NCBI GenBank assembly: GCA_019416865.1
Contig: DXWL01000001.1
Location: 74,383 to 138,382, forward strand
Source: Fusobacterium sp.
GTDB taxonomy: Bacteria; Fusobacteriota; Fusobacteriia; Fusobacteriales; Fusobacteriaceae
Direction of reading: 5' to 3'
Length of the DNA stretch: 64,000 bases
Notes under the pieces: model-generated
The model's database searches: none
What the model saw: the letters and a program-made list of their open reading frames with translations, nothing else
What the model was told of the DNA's origin: nothing
Translations under genes and position numbers: made by a program
Part shown: positions 35,674-44,926 of the stretch, piece by piece
Position numbering within the stretch: position 1 is the first letter of the stretch
Layout: each line of letters begins with the position of its first letter

Positions 35674-37578
35674 AGTATTTTTTAAAGTTTTTAATTCATT
35701 TTCAATGGATTCCCACTCCTCCATCTTATTCAAGATCTCTTCATCTAAGGAATCCAGCTGATTTTGAAGGTCTAATAATTTTTCCAAATTATTTTCTTTT
35801 CCTGCAAAATCATAGTCTTTTTGCACTTTTTCTTTTTTGTTTTCAAGTTTTTCTATATCTTTTTCTGCTTCTTTAAATTTTTTCTCTAAAGAAGATATTC
35901 TGTTTTTTATTCTTTTTTGTTCCTCGTAGTCATTTACCCTGTCAGAAACCTTTTCCTCTTTCACATTTTTCTTTTGAGTACAGTATGCTTCATAATCCCC
36001 TTTGAATTTTTCAGCTCCCTCTTCTGTAATCTCATATATTGTGTTTACTATACCCTCAAGGAAATATCTGTCGTGGGAAACAACAAGTATTGTTCCTTCA
36101 TAATCTTCCAACGCTTCTTCAAGAACTTCTCTCGAATATATATCCAAATGGTTTGTAGGCTCATCAAGTATTAAGAAGTTAGCCTTTTTAAGAATAAGTT
36201 TCATAAGAGTAACTCTTGCTTTTTCTCCTCCGCTAAGACTTCCTATAACCTTCATTACATCATCTTCTGGGAAAAGAAAGGCTCCTGCAAGGGTTCTTAC
36301 CTGCTCTTCACTCATAGGATAGTTATACAAAAATTCATTCAATATTGTAGCTTTAAGGTCAAGCCCCTGATGATTTTGGTCATAGTAACCTATGCTGACT
36401 TTTTCCCCAATAGTTACAGTTCCTCTGTCAGCTTTTTCAAGCCCGTTTACTATTTTTAAAAGAGTAGATTTTCCCACACCATTTTTACCGATGATTCCTA
36501 CTCTCTCTCCTCTGAATATTTCAAGGTTAAGATTTTCAAAAAGTTTTTTTCCATCATAAGATTTTGAAAGTTTTTCTATCTTTAATACCCTGTCAACACT
36601 TGGTCTTTCTATTTCAAATTTAAGTTTCATTTTTCTTTTGGCAAAAACAGGATTTTCCATTTTTTCCATTCTGTCAAGAAGTTTTTGACGCCCTCTTGCC
36701 TGTTTTGACTTTATTCCAGCCTTATATCTCTGAACATATTCCTCTATCTTTTTAATCTTATCCTGTTCTTTCTCAAAAGCTTTTACAGCACCTGAAAGAT
36801 AAGCTTCTTTTTGAATAGTATAATCTGTAAAGTTTCCTTTGTATGTTCTTAAAGTTTTCCCTTCAATTTCAAATATTCTATTTGCTACATTATCTAGGAA
36901 ATATCTGTCATGGGAAACAACCATCACAGCTTTATTGTAATCTTTTAAAAACTTTTCAAGCCATTCAATAGCCACTAGATCAAGATGGTTTGTAGGCTCG
37001 TCAAGAATAAGAAGTTCCGGTTCTTCCAAAAGTATTTTTCCAAGAGCTGTTCTTGATTTTTGCCCTCCTGAAAGATCTCCTATTTTTAAGTTCCATAAAT
37101 CTTCAGGCAGACTAAGCCCGTTTAAAATCTGCTTTACCTTATACTCTATACTATACCCTTCTGCCTGTTCATATCTAGTTGATACAGCTGAAAGTTCTTC
37201 CATTATCTTATCAAAGTTTTCCTCTTCTATATTAAGTCTAAGACTCAGCTCATGTATCTTTTTGTAATCTTCAAGAACAGAACTGAAAACTGTCATCAAC
37301 TCTTCAAATACAGTATTCTCATAGTTCAGATTGATATTTTGTGAAAGATACCCCACTTTAAGATTTCCTTTTTTTGAAATTGTCCCTCTTCTGTCTGTTG
37401 AAGGATCAACATCATTTTCTTCAATTTCAAGCATCATTTTAATAAGAGTAGTTTTTCCTGCTCCATTAACACCGATTACCCCTATCTTATCTTTCTGGTC
37501 TATTGAAAAAGTTATATTTTTAAAAAGAGTTTCCCCTGAAAACCCCTTGTATAGATTTTCTACATGCAGTAATGCCAT
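35668..37578 (-). CDS. ABC-F family ATPase
   Basis: A 636-residue soluble protein with two ABC domains and no membrane segments. Domain 1 (about 1-255) has GVNGAGKTTLIK, LSGGQKSR and LILDEPTNHLD; domain 2 (about 325-535) has GKNGVGKSTLLK, LSGGEKAR and LILDEPTNHLD. A basic linker (AGIKSKQARGRQKLLDRM) joins them, and the C-terminus (about 560-636) is a coiled coil. ABC-F proteins act on the ribosome in translation rescue or antibiotic protection; the coiled-coil tail resembles Uup/YdiF types. Which subtype is not certain. Confidence 0.92.
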   Translation of the reverse strand: MALLHVENLYKGFSGETLFKNITFSIDQKDKIGVIGVNGAGKTTLIKMMLEIEENDVDPSTDRRGTISKKGNLKVGYLSQNINLNYENTVFEELMTVFSSVLEDYKKIHELSLRLNIEEENFDKIMEELSAVSTRYEQAEGYSIEYKVKQILNGLSLPEDLWNLKIGDLSGGQKSRTALGKILLEEPELLILDEPTNHLDLVAIEWLEKFLKDYNKAVMVVSHDRYFLDNVANRIFEIEGKTLRTYKGNFTDYTIQKEAYLSGAVKAFEKEQDKIKKIEEYVQRYKAGIKSKQARGRQKLLDRMEKMENPVFAKRKMKLKFEIERPSVDRVLKIEKLSKSYDGKKLFENLNLEIFRGERVGIIGKNGVGKSTLLKIVNGLEKADRGTVTIGEKVSIGYYDQNHQGLDLKATILNEFLYNYPMSEEQVRTLAGAFLFPEDDVMKVIGSLSGGEKARVTLMKLILKKANFLILDEPTNHLDIYSREVLEEALEDYEGTILVVSHDRYFLEGIVNTIYEITEEGAEKFKGDYEAYCTQKKNVKEEKVSDRVNDYEEQKRIKNRISSLEKKFKEAEKDIEKLENKKEKVQKDYDFAGKENNLEKLLDLQNQLDSLDEEILNKMEEWESIENELKTLKNTL

Positions 37579-37745
37579 TTAAAACACGCTCCCGATAATT
37601 TCTAATCATTTTATTATATCATACTTTTTACGAGCAATACAGATAACATAATATTTTTCTTTAATAATTTTATCTCTGATAGAATTTACTCATATAATCT
37701 GATATAATTTTTTTAACATAATTTACCCATTTTAAAGGAGGATTT

Positions 37746-38150
37746 ATGAAAAAATTGATTTTTGCTCTGTTTCTTACTGTGTCATCTCTAGCTTTAGCTT
37801 ACGATCCTGCTCTCAACGAAACAGAAGCACTTTACAGACAAGCAGAACAGCTTACAACTGAATATATAGCCAGTTTTAGAACTTTGAAAACTGTTGCAGC
37901 AAACGAGCTTACCTCTGAACAAAAAGAGCAGATTGATGCTATCATCCTTCATAATGAAAGAAATCTGAAAGCTTACACAAGATCTCTTCAAACACTTAAA
38001 AAACTTATGTCTGAATATGATTCTCTTTCTGACGGTGAAAGATCTGCTGCCCTTGATTCTGTAAAAACACAGACAGAAAATCTTAAAACTATGGTAAACA
38101 GCCTTGAGAATGCAATTCAAATGAATAAAGCTGCCATAGAAGAATATTAA
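37746..38150 (+). CDS. Small secreted helical protein, possibly FadA-like
   Basis: 134 residues: a clear signal peptide (MKKLIFALFLTVSSLALA, cut before YDP), then an almost entirely helical, charged mature part of about 116 residues with no cysteines. ATG follows AAAGGAGGATTT. Size, export signal and helical hairpin character recall FadA-type adhesins of fusobacteria, but I do not see a convincing FadA sequence motif, so this is a structural analogy only. It stands alone, ending at a terminator hairpin. Confidence 0.6.
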   Translation: MKKLIFALFLTVSSLALAYDPALNETEALYRQAEQLTTEYIASFRTLKTVAANELTSEQKEQIDAIILHNERNLKAYTRSLQTLKKLMSEYDSLSDGERSAALDSVKTQTENLKTMVNSLENAIQMNKAAIEEY

Positions 38151-38179
38151 AAAATAAATAAAATTGACACTTAAAAGAA

Positions 38180-38215
38180 AAACAGCAGGGAAACTTATTC
38201 GCTTCCCTGCTGTTT
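38180..38215. terminator. Bidirectional terminator
   Basis: AAACAGCAGGGAA and TTCCCTGCTGTTT, a perfect 13-bp stem with a 10-nt loop, between convergent genes. Confidence 0.85.
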
Positions 38216-38219
38216 GTTC

Positions 38220-38534
38220 TTATTCCTCTTCATCTGGAGCATTTGAAAGGAAATATTCAAAAGCTGTTATTTCAGCCTTTTCAGTATCAATTCTCTTAAT
38301 AGATGTTTCACCTGCTTTAATCTCTTTTTCAATCCCCTCTTTCCATTCATCGTAAGACCCATATGGACTATCCATAGGCAAAGATTCTCCTTTTTCCATA
38401 AGTTCTTCAATATGAGTAAGGACAGCCTTATCATCTTCCAGCTCCTTAAGATAACTGTCTTCTCTTTCAATTGATTTTTTGAGTTTTTCAACAACTCCCT
38501 TAATAACCTCTTTTGTTGCTTTCATGTCTGCCAT
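38220..38534 (-). CDS. Conserved hypothetical, charged helical protein
   Basis: A 104-residue, strongly charged soluble protein, largely helical and probably coiled-coil (residues 5-50 and 68-95), without signal peptide or cysteine. GGAGG lies 10 bases before the ATG at 38534. I do not recognise a family. It is monocistronic: a bidirectional terminator follows it and a promoter-like AT-rich stretch precedes it. Confidence 0.65.
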   Translation of the reverse strand: MADMKATKEVIKGVVEKLKKSIEREDSYLKELEDDKAVLTHIEELMEKGESLPMDSPYGSYDEWKEGIEKEIKAGETSIKRIDTEKAEITAFEYFLSNAPDEEE

Positions 38535-38737
38535 AGTGCAGCACCTCCTTAAAATGTAATTTATTTTATCCCCCTTGGGACACTTAAATTATAGTATATT
38601 GAAGGAAAAAGCGTACTTTGGGCAAATTTTAAAAAAACTCTACGGACAAAAATTAAAAACCTTTTATTTTTTATATACTTTTAATTATAAAATATATTAA
38701 AATAGGTATATACTAAATTATGAAAGAAAGGAGAAAT

Positions 38738-39997
38738 ATGAAAAGAAAATTTTTCGCCTTTATGGGAGTTTTGATTATATCCTGCTGTATCTATGGAGAG
38801 GATATTACCCTTGATAATATGCTGGATATTCTGACTCAGACTTCATACAGAAAAGAGATGTATGAACTGCAAAAAGAAAAAACTGAAGCTCTTGAAAAGT
38901 TCTATAAATTAGATGAGTATAATGGTGTTACTGCCTCTGCTGAAACACAGTACGACACAGATGAACAAGAGTATAAAACAACAGGACGGGCTGAATTTGG
39001 TAACTTCTATATTGAAGGAAAAAGAAATCACAATCCTGAAAATGACCTTATTCTAGGTGTAAACAAAAGTATTAAAAATATGATTTTTTCACAAAATGAC
39101 AGCAATCTTTTAAAAAATGATCTTACAAAAGAAGCTGACAGATACACTTTTTTAAAAGATTTGGAAACTCAAAAAATTGCTCTTATAAGTTTATACAGAG
39201 ATTACAAAAATACAGAGTTTGAAATACAGATAAAGAAAAATGGACTTAAAACCCTTAAATCAGAGGAAAGAACTCTTGAAAAATCATATGAGCTTGGAGC
39301 AATTCCAAGAATTGAACTGGAATCTCTTCAATACAGCAGAAAAAATATTGAAATTGAGATAGCTGCCCTTGAGGAAAATCTTGAAAAATTCAAAAAAAGA
39401 TTTCTTTATGATTTCAAAATTGATATAACTGGAAAAAATCTTACAAATATAACTCCAAATTTTAAAGAGATAGAGGGATATATTTCTACAATCGGGTATA
39501 AAGAAATTGAAAAACTTAGAATAGAAAAGGATATTATAAAAGAAAATATAAGATATATGAATTACAACAACAAGATGCCTGAACTATCTTTAGGACTTGA
39601 AAGAGTTGAAAAAGGAGCAGGAGAAGGGGAAAACAGAGTTGTTTTAAAAATCTCAAAACCTCTCTTCTATTATGATGCTGCCCTTGAAAATGAACAAACC
39701 TCTTTCAAACAACAAGAAATTCTTCTTCAGCAAAAAATAGATGAAAATGCTGCTGAAAAATTAAAAATACAGAGCAGTTACTCTAATTATAAGAAAGAAT
39801 ATGAGGTACTTAAAAATAAAACTGCCCTTGAGAAAAATAAATATGAGATAAAAAAGCTTGAGTATTCTCTTGGAAAAATAGATTATCTTGAAGTAATGGA
39901 ATCTTTTGATGATTATATGGAATATGAAGTTTCACAGGAAAAAGCCAAAAATATTTTAAACAGTTATGTATATGAAATTATGGTAAGAGGAGAATAA
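38738..39997 (+). CDS. TolC-like outer membrane efflux protein
   Basis: A 419-residue protein with a signal peptide (MKRKFFAFMGVLIISCCIYG) and long helical repeats typical of the outer membrane efflux/TolC family; the segment LEKSYELGAIPRIELESLQYS is characteristic of the second helical hairpin, echoed by KLEYSLGKIDYLEVMESFDDY near the C-terminus. Start at the second ATG because GAAAGGAGAAAT precedes it. It is the first of four adjacent genes encoding a complete tripartite ABC exporter (outer membrane channel, adaptor, ATPase, permease). Confidence 0.87.
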   Translation: MKRKFFAFMGVLIISCCIYGEDITLDNMLDILTQTSYRKEMYELQKEKTEALEKFYKLDEYNGVTASAETQYDTDEQEYKTTGRAEFGNFYIEGKRNHNPENDLILGVNKSIKNMIFSQNDSNLLKNDLTKEADRYTFLKDLETQKIALISLYRDYKNTEFEIQIKKNGLKTLKSEERTLEKSYELGAIPRIELESLQYSRKNIEIEIAALEENLEKFKKRFLYDFKIDITGKNLTNITPNFKEIEGYISTIGYKEIEKLRIEKDIIKENIRYMNYNNKMPELSLGLERVEKGAGEGENRVVLKISKPLFYYDAALENEQTSFKQQEILLQQKIDENAAEKLKIQSSYSNYKKEYEVLKNKTALEKNKYEIKKLEYSLGKIDYLEVMESFDDYMEYEVSQEKAKNILNSYVYEIMVRGE

Positions 39998-40013
39998 TTT
40001 AAGGAGAACATCT

Positions 40014-41102
40014 ATGAAGAAAATAAAATTAATAGGAATAACAGCAGTTGTCCTTCTTTGTATAGGGGCAGTTGTATACAGATTCTCTTCGGGAGAAAAA
40101 ACTTCTGTCAATGAATATAAGCTTATGAGAGTTTCAAAAGGAACTGGAAAGGGATATATTGACGTTGACGGAAATGTAGAAGCAAATGATACAAAAAAAG
40201 TTTTTGTTGATAAAAAACTAAAAGTTGATGAAGTTTTTGTTCAAGAGGGAGATTATGTTGAAAAAGGTGATCTTCTTATGACTTTTGACGAAACTGAAAG
40301 AAATAATATTATGAGAAAATTAGAGAGAGAACAGCTTTCTCTTTCAAAACTTAAAAGAAATCTCCTAGTTGAAAAAGAACTTAACAAAATAGGGGGAAGT
40401 TCTGCCAACTATGTTAAGGAGCTGGAGGAAGAGGTTAGAAAATCAGAGATAAATATAGAAGAGTATATGGAAGATCTTGCTAAAACAGCTGAAAAAATAG
40501 AAAGTCCTGTAAGCGGAACTATCACCTCTCTTACTGCTCAAGAAAATTATCTTGTAGATACAGACGCCCCTCTTCTTGAGATTGCTGATCTGTCTGATAT
40601 AAAAATTGTATTGGAAGTAGCAGAGTATGATGTAAAAGATATCAAGCTTGGGCAAAATCTTGTGATAAAGCCTGAAGTTTTTGAAAAAAAAGAAGCTTTT
40701 ACAGGGGTAATTACAAAAATTTCAAGAATTTCAAAGGTATCAACTACAACATCAGAAAATGTTCTTGAGGTAGAAGTAAAACCTAATGAAGTTATCCCGT
40801 ATATTGTTCCTGGCTTTAAAGTATCTGCTGTAATATATTTAGACCGTGAAAATGAAAATATTATGATACCAAAAACAGCTCTTCTTGAAGACAGAAAAAG
40901 ATATTATGTTTTTGTCTGTGATGATTTTGGAAATATTACCCAAAGATTTGTAGAAGTAGAAAATGCCAAAGGTGATAAGGTTATTGTTAAAAAAGGACTT
41001 GAGGTAGGAGAAGAGATTCTTGTTACACCAAATCAAAGCCTAAAATCTGGGGATAAGATAAAAAAAGGGGCTATAAAATATGATAAGAGTAGAAAAGCTT
41101 AA
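40014..41102 (+). CDS. Periplasmic adaptor (MacA/HlyD type membrane fusion protein)
   Basis: A 362-residue adaptor with a single N-terminal membrane anchor (residues 5-25). The split lipoyl/barrel-sandwich halves are at about 50-80 (KVDEVFVQEGDYVEKGDLLMT) and 158-185 (ESPVSGTIT), joined by a short helical hairpin, with beta-barrel and membrane-proximal domains up to residue 350. It bridges the inner-membrane ABC unit to the TolC-like channel encoded 16 bp upstream. Its 3' end overlaps the ATPase gene by 23 bp, implying translational coupling. Confidence 0.88.
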   Translation: MKKIKLIGITAVVLLCIGAVVYRFSSGEKTSVNEYKLMRVSKGTGKGYIDVDGNVEANDTKKVFVDKKLKVDEVFVQEGDYVEKGDLLMTFDETERNNIMRKLEREQLSLSKLKRNLLVEKELNKIGGSSANYVKELEEEVRKSEINIEEYMEDLAKTAEKIESPVSGTITSLTAQENYLVDTDAPLLEIADLSDIKIVLEVAEYDVKDIKLGQNLVIKPEVFEKKEAFTGVITKISRISKVSTTTSENVLEVEVKPNEVIPYIVPGFKVSAVIYLDRENENIMIPKTALLEDRKRYYVFVCDDFGNITQRFVEVENAKGDKVIVKKGLEVGEEILVTPNQSLKSGDKIKKGAIKYDKSRKA

Positions 41103-41757
41103 TAAATACTACATTAACGGAGAGATGAAGCTCCATGCTCTTAAAGATGTAAATTTTCATATAAAAGCAGGAGAATTTACAGCTATAATGGGAAGCAGCG
41201 GAAGTGGAAAATCAACAATGATGAATATTTTAGGCTGTCTTGACAGAAACTCTCAGGGAAAATATATTCTTGATGGAATAGATGTTTCTTTGGCAAAAGA
41301 GAGTGAACTATGCAGGATTAGAAATGCCAAAATAGGTTTTGTATTTCAGGCTTTTAATCTTCTTCCAAAACTTACTGCTCAGGAAAATGTGGAGCTTCCC
41401 CTTATATATGCTGGAGTTCCCAAAGCTGAAAGGGAAAAAAGAGCAGCTGAAGTTCTTAAAAAAGTAGGACTTTCTGAAAGAATGCACCACAAACCTAACG
41501 AGCTTTCAGGAGGACAAAGACAGAGGGTAGCAATAGCCAGAGCCATTGTCAATAACCCAGCAATAATTCTTGCTGATGAGCCTACAGGAAACCTTGACAG
41601 TATATCAGAAGAGGAGATTATGAAACTTTTTCAAGAACTTAACAGACAAGGAAAAACTATTGTAATAGTAAGCCATGAGCCTGAAGTTGCAAAATACTGC
41701 AAAAGAATCATTGTTTTTAAAGATGGACGAATAATAAAGGACGGTGAATCTGTATGA
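41080..41757 (+). CDS. ABC exporter ATP-binding protein (MacB/LolD class)
   Basis: A 225-residue ATPase: Walker A GSSGSGKST, Q-loop FVFQAFNLLPKLTA, signature LSGGQRQRVAIARA, Walker B ILADEPTGNLD. The sequence style (GxxGSGKSTMMNILGCLD) is that of MacB and lipoprotein-export ATPases. It overlaps the permease gene by 4 bp (ATGA). Unlike E. coli MacB, ATPase and permease are separate polypeptides. Confidence 0.93.
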   Translation: MIRVEKLNKYYINGEMKLHALKDVNFHIKAGEFTAIMGSSGSGKSTMMNILGCLDRNSQGKYILDGIDVSLAKESELCRIRNAKIGFVFQAFNLLPKLTAQENVELPLIYAGVPKAEREKRAAEVLKKVGLSERMHHKPNELSGGQRQRVAIARAIVNNPAIILADEPTGNLDSISEEEIMKLFQELNRQGKTIVIVSHEPEVAKYCKRIIVFKDGRIIKDGESV

Positions 41758-42977
41758 ATTTTTATGAAAGTTTAAAAAGTGCCATACAGAGCCTTAAAGG
41801 AAACAAAGCTCGTTCATTTCTTACTATGCTTGGAATAATAATAGGTATCTCATCTGTTATAACTATGTCTGCCATAGGAAAAGGAGGACAGGAAAATATC
41901 ACTGGTAATCTAAAAAAAACAGGATATGGAAAATTCACTGTCTATGTTGACAGGGAAGATCAAAGTTTTAGATGGAAATATCTTCTTGATGATACAACTA
42001 TAGAAAAACTTAAAAAAACAAATGAATTTAAAGCTGTGAGTCCCATGATTAAAAAAAGACTTTTTGCAAAAATTGGCGGCCGTGATGAGATAATGTGGCT
42101 CACTGTGAGTACTCCTGAATATGAAGAAATCGACAAAGTAAATATTACTGGAGGAAGAGAATTTCTCTCTCTTGAATACAAAAACGGAGAACGTTCAATT
42201 TTAATCGATCATATTACAGCGAGAGATCTTTTTGGAAGCTCAAGAAATGCACTGGGAAAACCTATAGAGATGGCACAAAGCAGAAAAGATGCAAAACTCA
42301 GATATACTGTTGTGGGAGTTTTCCAAAATGAATTTGAACAATATGTAAAAGCTATGGGAGGACGAAGAATCCCAAGATTTGTGAGAATGCCTTTAAGAAC
42401 TTATGACAAAATTTATAATCTGAAAGCAAATGGATATACAGATATAATTATTGAATCTAAAAATCCTGAAAATATGTCAGAAGATATGGCAAAGGCAAAA
42501 GAAATTTTGGAAAATATTACAGGAATTGCTGATTTATATGAAGTAGGAACTCTTTCTGAAGGAGCTTCATCTTTTGATAATATTCTTACCACACTTAATC
42601 TTTTTGTAACCTTTGTAGCAGGAATATCTCTTTTTGTGGGAGGTATAGGGGTTATGAATATTATGCTTGTAAGTGTTATTGAAAGAACAAAGGAGATAGG
42701 AATAAGAAAGGCAATCGGTGCTGAAAACAGGGATATCCTTATCCAATTTCTTATGGAATCTATTATTCTTACTGGTTGCGGAGGTATAATCGGAATTATT
42801 TTCGGAATACTTTTTGCTGTTCTAATAGGAAATTTTGTAGGAATACCTCCTATCTTTTCAGCCTCTTCAATTCTTTCATCTTTAGGAGTATCTATGGGAA
42901 TAGGAATTATCTTTGGAGTTGCTCCTGCAAAAAAAGCTGCTGAGCTTAATCCTGTGGATGCACTTAGAAGTGAATAA
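41754..42977 (+). CDS. ABC exporter permease (MacB class)
   Basis: A 407-residue type VII ABC permease with four membrane helices: one near residues 20-42 (ARSFLTMLGIIIGISSVI), a periplasmic domain (about 45-280), then three C-terminal helices. VGGIGVMNIMLVSVIERTKEIGIRKAIGA is the conserved MacB/FtsX segment. It works as a mechanotransmitter that drives substrates (toxins, macrolides, siderophores or peptides in relatives) through the TolC-like channel. Substrate unknown. Confidence 0.92.
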   Translation: MNFYESLKSAIQSLKGNKARSFLTMLGIIIGISSVITMSAIGKGGQENITGNLKKTGYGKFTVYVDREDQSFRWKYLLDDTTIEKLKKTNEFKAVSPMIKKRLFAKIGGRDEIMWLTVSTPEYEEIDKVNITGGREFLSLEYKNGERSILIDHITARDLFGSSRNALGKPIEMAQSRKDAKLRYTVVGVFQNEFEQYVKAMGGRRIPRFVRMPLRTYDKIYNLKANGYTDIIIESKNPENMSEDMAKAKEILENITGIADLYEVGTLSEGASSFDNILTTLNLFVTFVAGISLFVGGIGVMNIMLVSVIERTKEIGIRKAIGAENRDILIQFLMESIILTGCGGIIGIIFGILFAVLIGNFVGIPPIFSASSILSSLGVSMGIGIIFGVAPAKKAAELNPVDALRSE

Positions 42978-43103
42978 ATTCTAAATAAAAAATAAATATT
43001 TTTTTATTGTGTAAAGCTATTAAAGGTACACGATTACATATGTGTTTTTTCTTAATTATTTATTTTACTAAAAATATAATTAGGTAAATAACAGAATGTA
43101 TGG

Positions 43104-43109
43104 TATACT
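43104..43109 (+). promoter_or_regulatory. Extended -10 promoter of the cold-shock gene
   Basis: TGGTATACTT is an extended -10 element (TATACT). It would start RNA near 43116, leaving a 5' leader of nearly 130 nt before csp, typical for thermosensing cold-shock mRNAs. Confidence 0.5.
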
Positions 43110-43244
43110 TATGAAGTAGTGATGAAACAGCAATTTAATAATTTTGAATCTTAATATTTAGAGTACCGAGTATCTTCCAAGTATTACTTATCAAAATGAT
43201 AATGAGTTCTTTAATCATTAACAAAAAATAATTGGAGGTATCAA

Positions 43245-43442
43245 ATGAAAGGTACAGTAAAATGGTTTAACGCAGAAAAAGGTTTTGGATTTATTACAGG
43301 TGAGGACGGTAAAGATGTATTTGCCCATTTCTCTCAAATCCAAAAACAAGGATTCAAATCTCTTGATGAAAATGAAAGTGTTACTTTTGAGGTAACTGAA
43401 GGACAAAGAGGACTTCAAGCTTCAAATATTAAAACTGCATAA
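43245..43442 (+). CDS. cspA: Cold-shock protein (CspA family)
   Basis: A 65-residue single cold-shock domain with RNP1 KGFGFIT and RNP2 DVFAHFS. It binds single-stranded RNA/DNA and melts mRNA structure. ATG follows TTGGAGGTATCAA. A long non-coding leader precedes it and a terminator of the GCTGTTGC family follows. Confidence 0.96.
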   Translation: MKGTVKWFNAEKGFGFITGEDGKDVFAHFSQIQKQGFKSLDENESVTFEVTEGQRGLQASNIKTA

Positions 43443-43459
43443 AAATATAAGAAAACAAA

Positions 43460-43516
43460 GGAGCTGTTGCATTTTCTAAAATTTTATTTTTAGAAATTTG
43501 CAGCAGCTCTTTTTAT
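43460..43516 (+). terminator. Terminator after csp (GCTGTTGC family)
   Basis: GAGCTGTTGCA pairs with TGCAGCAGCTC, with an inner TTTCTA/TAGAAA pairing, and is followed by TTTTTATTTT. Confidence 0.8.
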
Positions 43517-43550
43517 TTTCATTATTCTTTATTTTTAAAAATTTTATTTA

Positions 43551-43886
43551 TTATAAATTTTTATTAGAATCACTGGTATAATGTTTTGTTCCCCATTCAC
43601 AAAGACTTTGTAAAACAGGCATTAAGCTTAATCCTAATTTTGTCATAGAGTATTCAACTTTTGGAGGAATTTGAGGATATTCTTTTCTATTAATAAGTCC
43701 ATCTGCTTCTAGTTCTTTTAATTGTGTACTCAACATCTTATGAGTAATATTTCCTAATACTCTTTTCAACTCTCCATATCTAAGAATTTCTTTTTTCCAC
43801 AGCCAGAATAAAATATGCATTTTCCACTTTCCATTAATTAATGACATAGCATAAGCAAAAGGTTCTATATTAACTTCTTTTTCCAT
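43551..43886 (-). CDS. HxlR family transcriptional regulator
   Basis: A 111-residue winged-helix regulator of the HxlR family: INGKWKMHILFWL near residue 17, then RYGELKRVLGNITHKMLSTQLKELE and NRKEYPQIPPKVEYSMT. No cysteine is present near the N-terminus, so a YodB-like thiol switch is unlikely. It is divergent from a flavin-reductase gene, which it probably controls, a common HxlR arrangement. Confidence 0.9.
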   Translation of the reverse strand: MEKEVNIEPFAYAMSLINGKWKMHILFWLWKKEILRYGELKRVLGNITHKMLSTQLKELEADGLINRKEYPQIPPKVEYSMTKLGLSLMPVLQSLCEWGTKHYTSDSNKNL

Positions 43887-43930
43887 CTTTAACTCTCCTT
43901 TTTGATAGTATATATCTTTTTAGTGTGTTC

Positions 43931-43959
43931 TTGACAAAAAGCATATATAATTATATCAT
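43931..43959 (+). promoter_or_regulatory. Promoter of the flavin reductase gene
   Basis: TTGACA and TATCAT with a 17-bp spacer, in the short region between the divergent HxlR and reductase genes. Confidence 0.6.
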
Positions 43960-43990
43960 GATACAGATAACGAAACAAGGAGGAGTTTTT

Positions 43991-44530
43991 ATGAAAAGAA
44001 AAATTAATTTATGGGAATATGCTGGAGATATTTTAAATGCTTTACAAAAAGGAGTTTTACTTACTGCAAAAGCTGAGGGAAAAGTTAATACAATGACAAT
44101 TTCTTGGGGAACTATTGGAATTGAATGGGCAAAACCTATTTTTACTGTTTTTGTCCGTGAAAATCATTTTACTCGTGAGCTGTTAGAAAAAAATCCAGAA
44201 TTTACAATCAGTATTCCTGTTAGAGAATTTGATAAAAAAATTCTAGGAATCTGCGGAACAAAATCAGGTCGTGATACAGATAAATTTAAAGCAGCAGGTT
44301 TAACTGAAGAAAAACCTGAAGTTATTTCTGTTCCAGCTATAAAAGAACTTCCACTTACATTGGAATGTAAAATTATTTATAAGCAGACACAAAATCCAAA
44401 AGAAATTACAGAAGAAAACAATGAAAAATTTTATCCTCAAAATATTGAAAGCAGTTTTTATGGAGCTAATAAAGATTACCATACTGCTTATTATGGAGAA
44501 GTTGTTGCTGCATATATTATTGAAAAATAA
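43991..44530 (+). CDS. Flavin reductase family protein (FMN-binding)
   Basis: A 179-residue protein of the flavin-reductase-like, FMN-binding split-barrel family. The stretch KGVLLTAKAEGKVNTMTISWG with PIFTVFVRENHFT is the flavin-binding region; FTISIP and CGTKSGRDTDKF follow. Start at the ATG after AACAAGGAGGAGTTTTT; 22 extra in-frame codons upstream cover the promoter and are not coding. Related proteins reduce flavins or act as NAD(P)H:FMN oxidoreductases; the precise substrate is unknown. Its downstream terminator has been split by an IS150-like element. Confidence 0.88.
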   Translation: MKRKINLWEYAGDILNALQKGVLLTAKAEGKVNTMTISWGTIGIEWAKPIFTVFVRENHFTRELLEKNPEFTISIPVREFDKKILGICGTKSGRDTDKFKAAGLTEEKPEVISVPAIKELPLTLECKIIYKQTQNPKEITEENNEKFYPQNIESSFYGANKDYHTAYYGEVVAAYIIEK

Positions 44531-44559
44531 TTTTAATAAAATAAAAGAGGCTGTTGCAT

Positions 44560-44926
44560 TGTACTGCACCCATTTTCTTAGATAAATATTTTAATTGTTG
44601 AGTGGGAATGGCATAATAAAGTAGACACTAAGTTAAGAGAATTTAATGAAAGGTGGTGCTTTATGAAAAGAAAGTCCTATGATAAACAGTTTAAGATAGC
44701 AACATTTAAGTTAATATCAGAAGAAGAAGTTCCTGTTTCTGTTGTAGCAAAAGAATTAGGAATATATCAAAATACTTTGTACGTTGAATTAATGAATATG
44801 AAGAACATGAATAAAGTGCATTCCCTGGGCGAGGAACTACACTTTATTCATATCAATTTGAAATTAAAAAACTAAAAAAATTTAGAATTGAAAAAGGAAT
44901 TGGAATTATTAAAAAAATTCCTTTTT
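44560..44926 (+). mobile_element. IS150-like (IS3 family) remnant with degraded OrfA
   Basis: The left end TGTACTGCACCCATTTT matches the IS150 terminal repeat as I know it. OrfA starts at 44663 (MKRKSYDKQFKIATFKLISE, an HTH of the IS150 type). It breaks by a one-base loss near 44782; in the next frame the expected sequence continues (INEYEEHE, SAFPGRGTTLYSYQFEIKK) with stops at 44785 and 44812, and a further shift precedes KKELELLKKF near 44925. OrfB and the right end are absent. The insertion split the GCTGTTGCA terminator arm after the flavin reductase gene. Confidence 0.85.

Noticed and set aside
43020..43244. Riboswitch upstream of csp
   Set aside because: The leader is long but shows no recognised aptamer pattern; a cold-shock 5' leader explains it.
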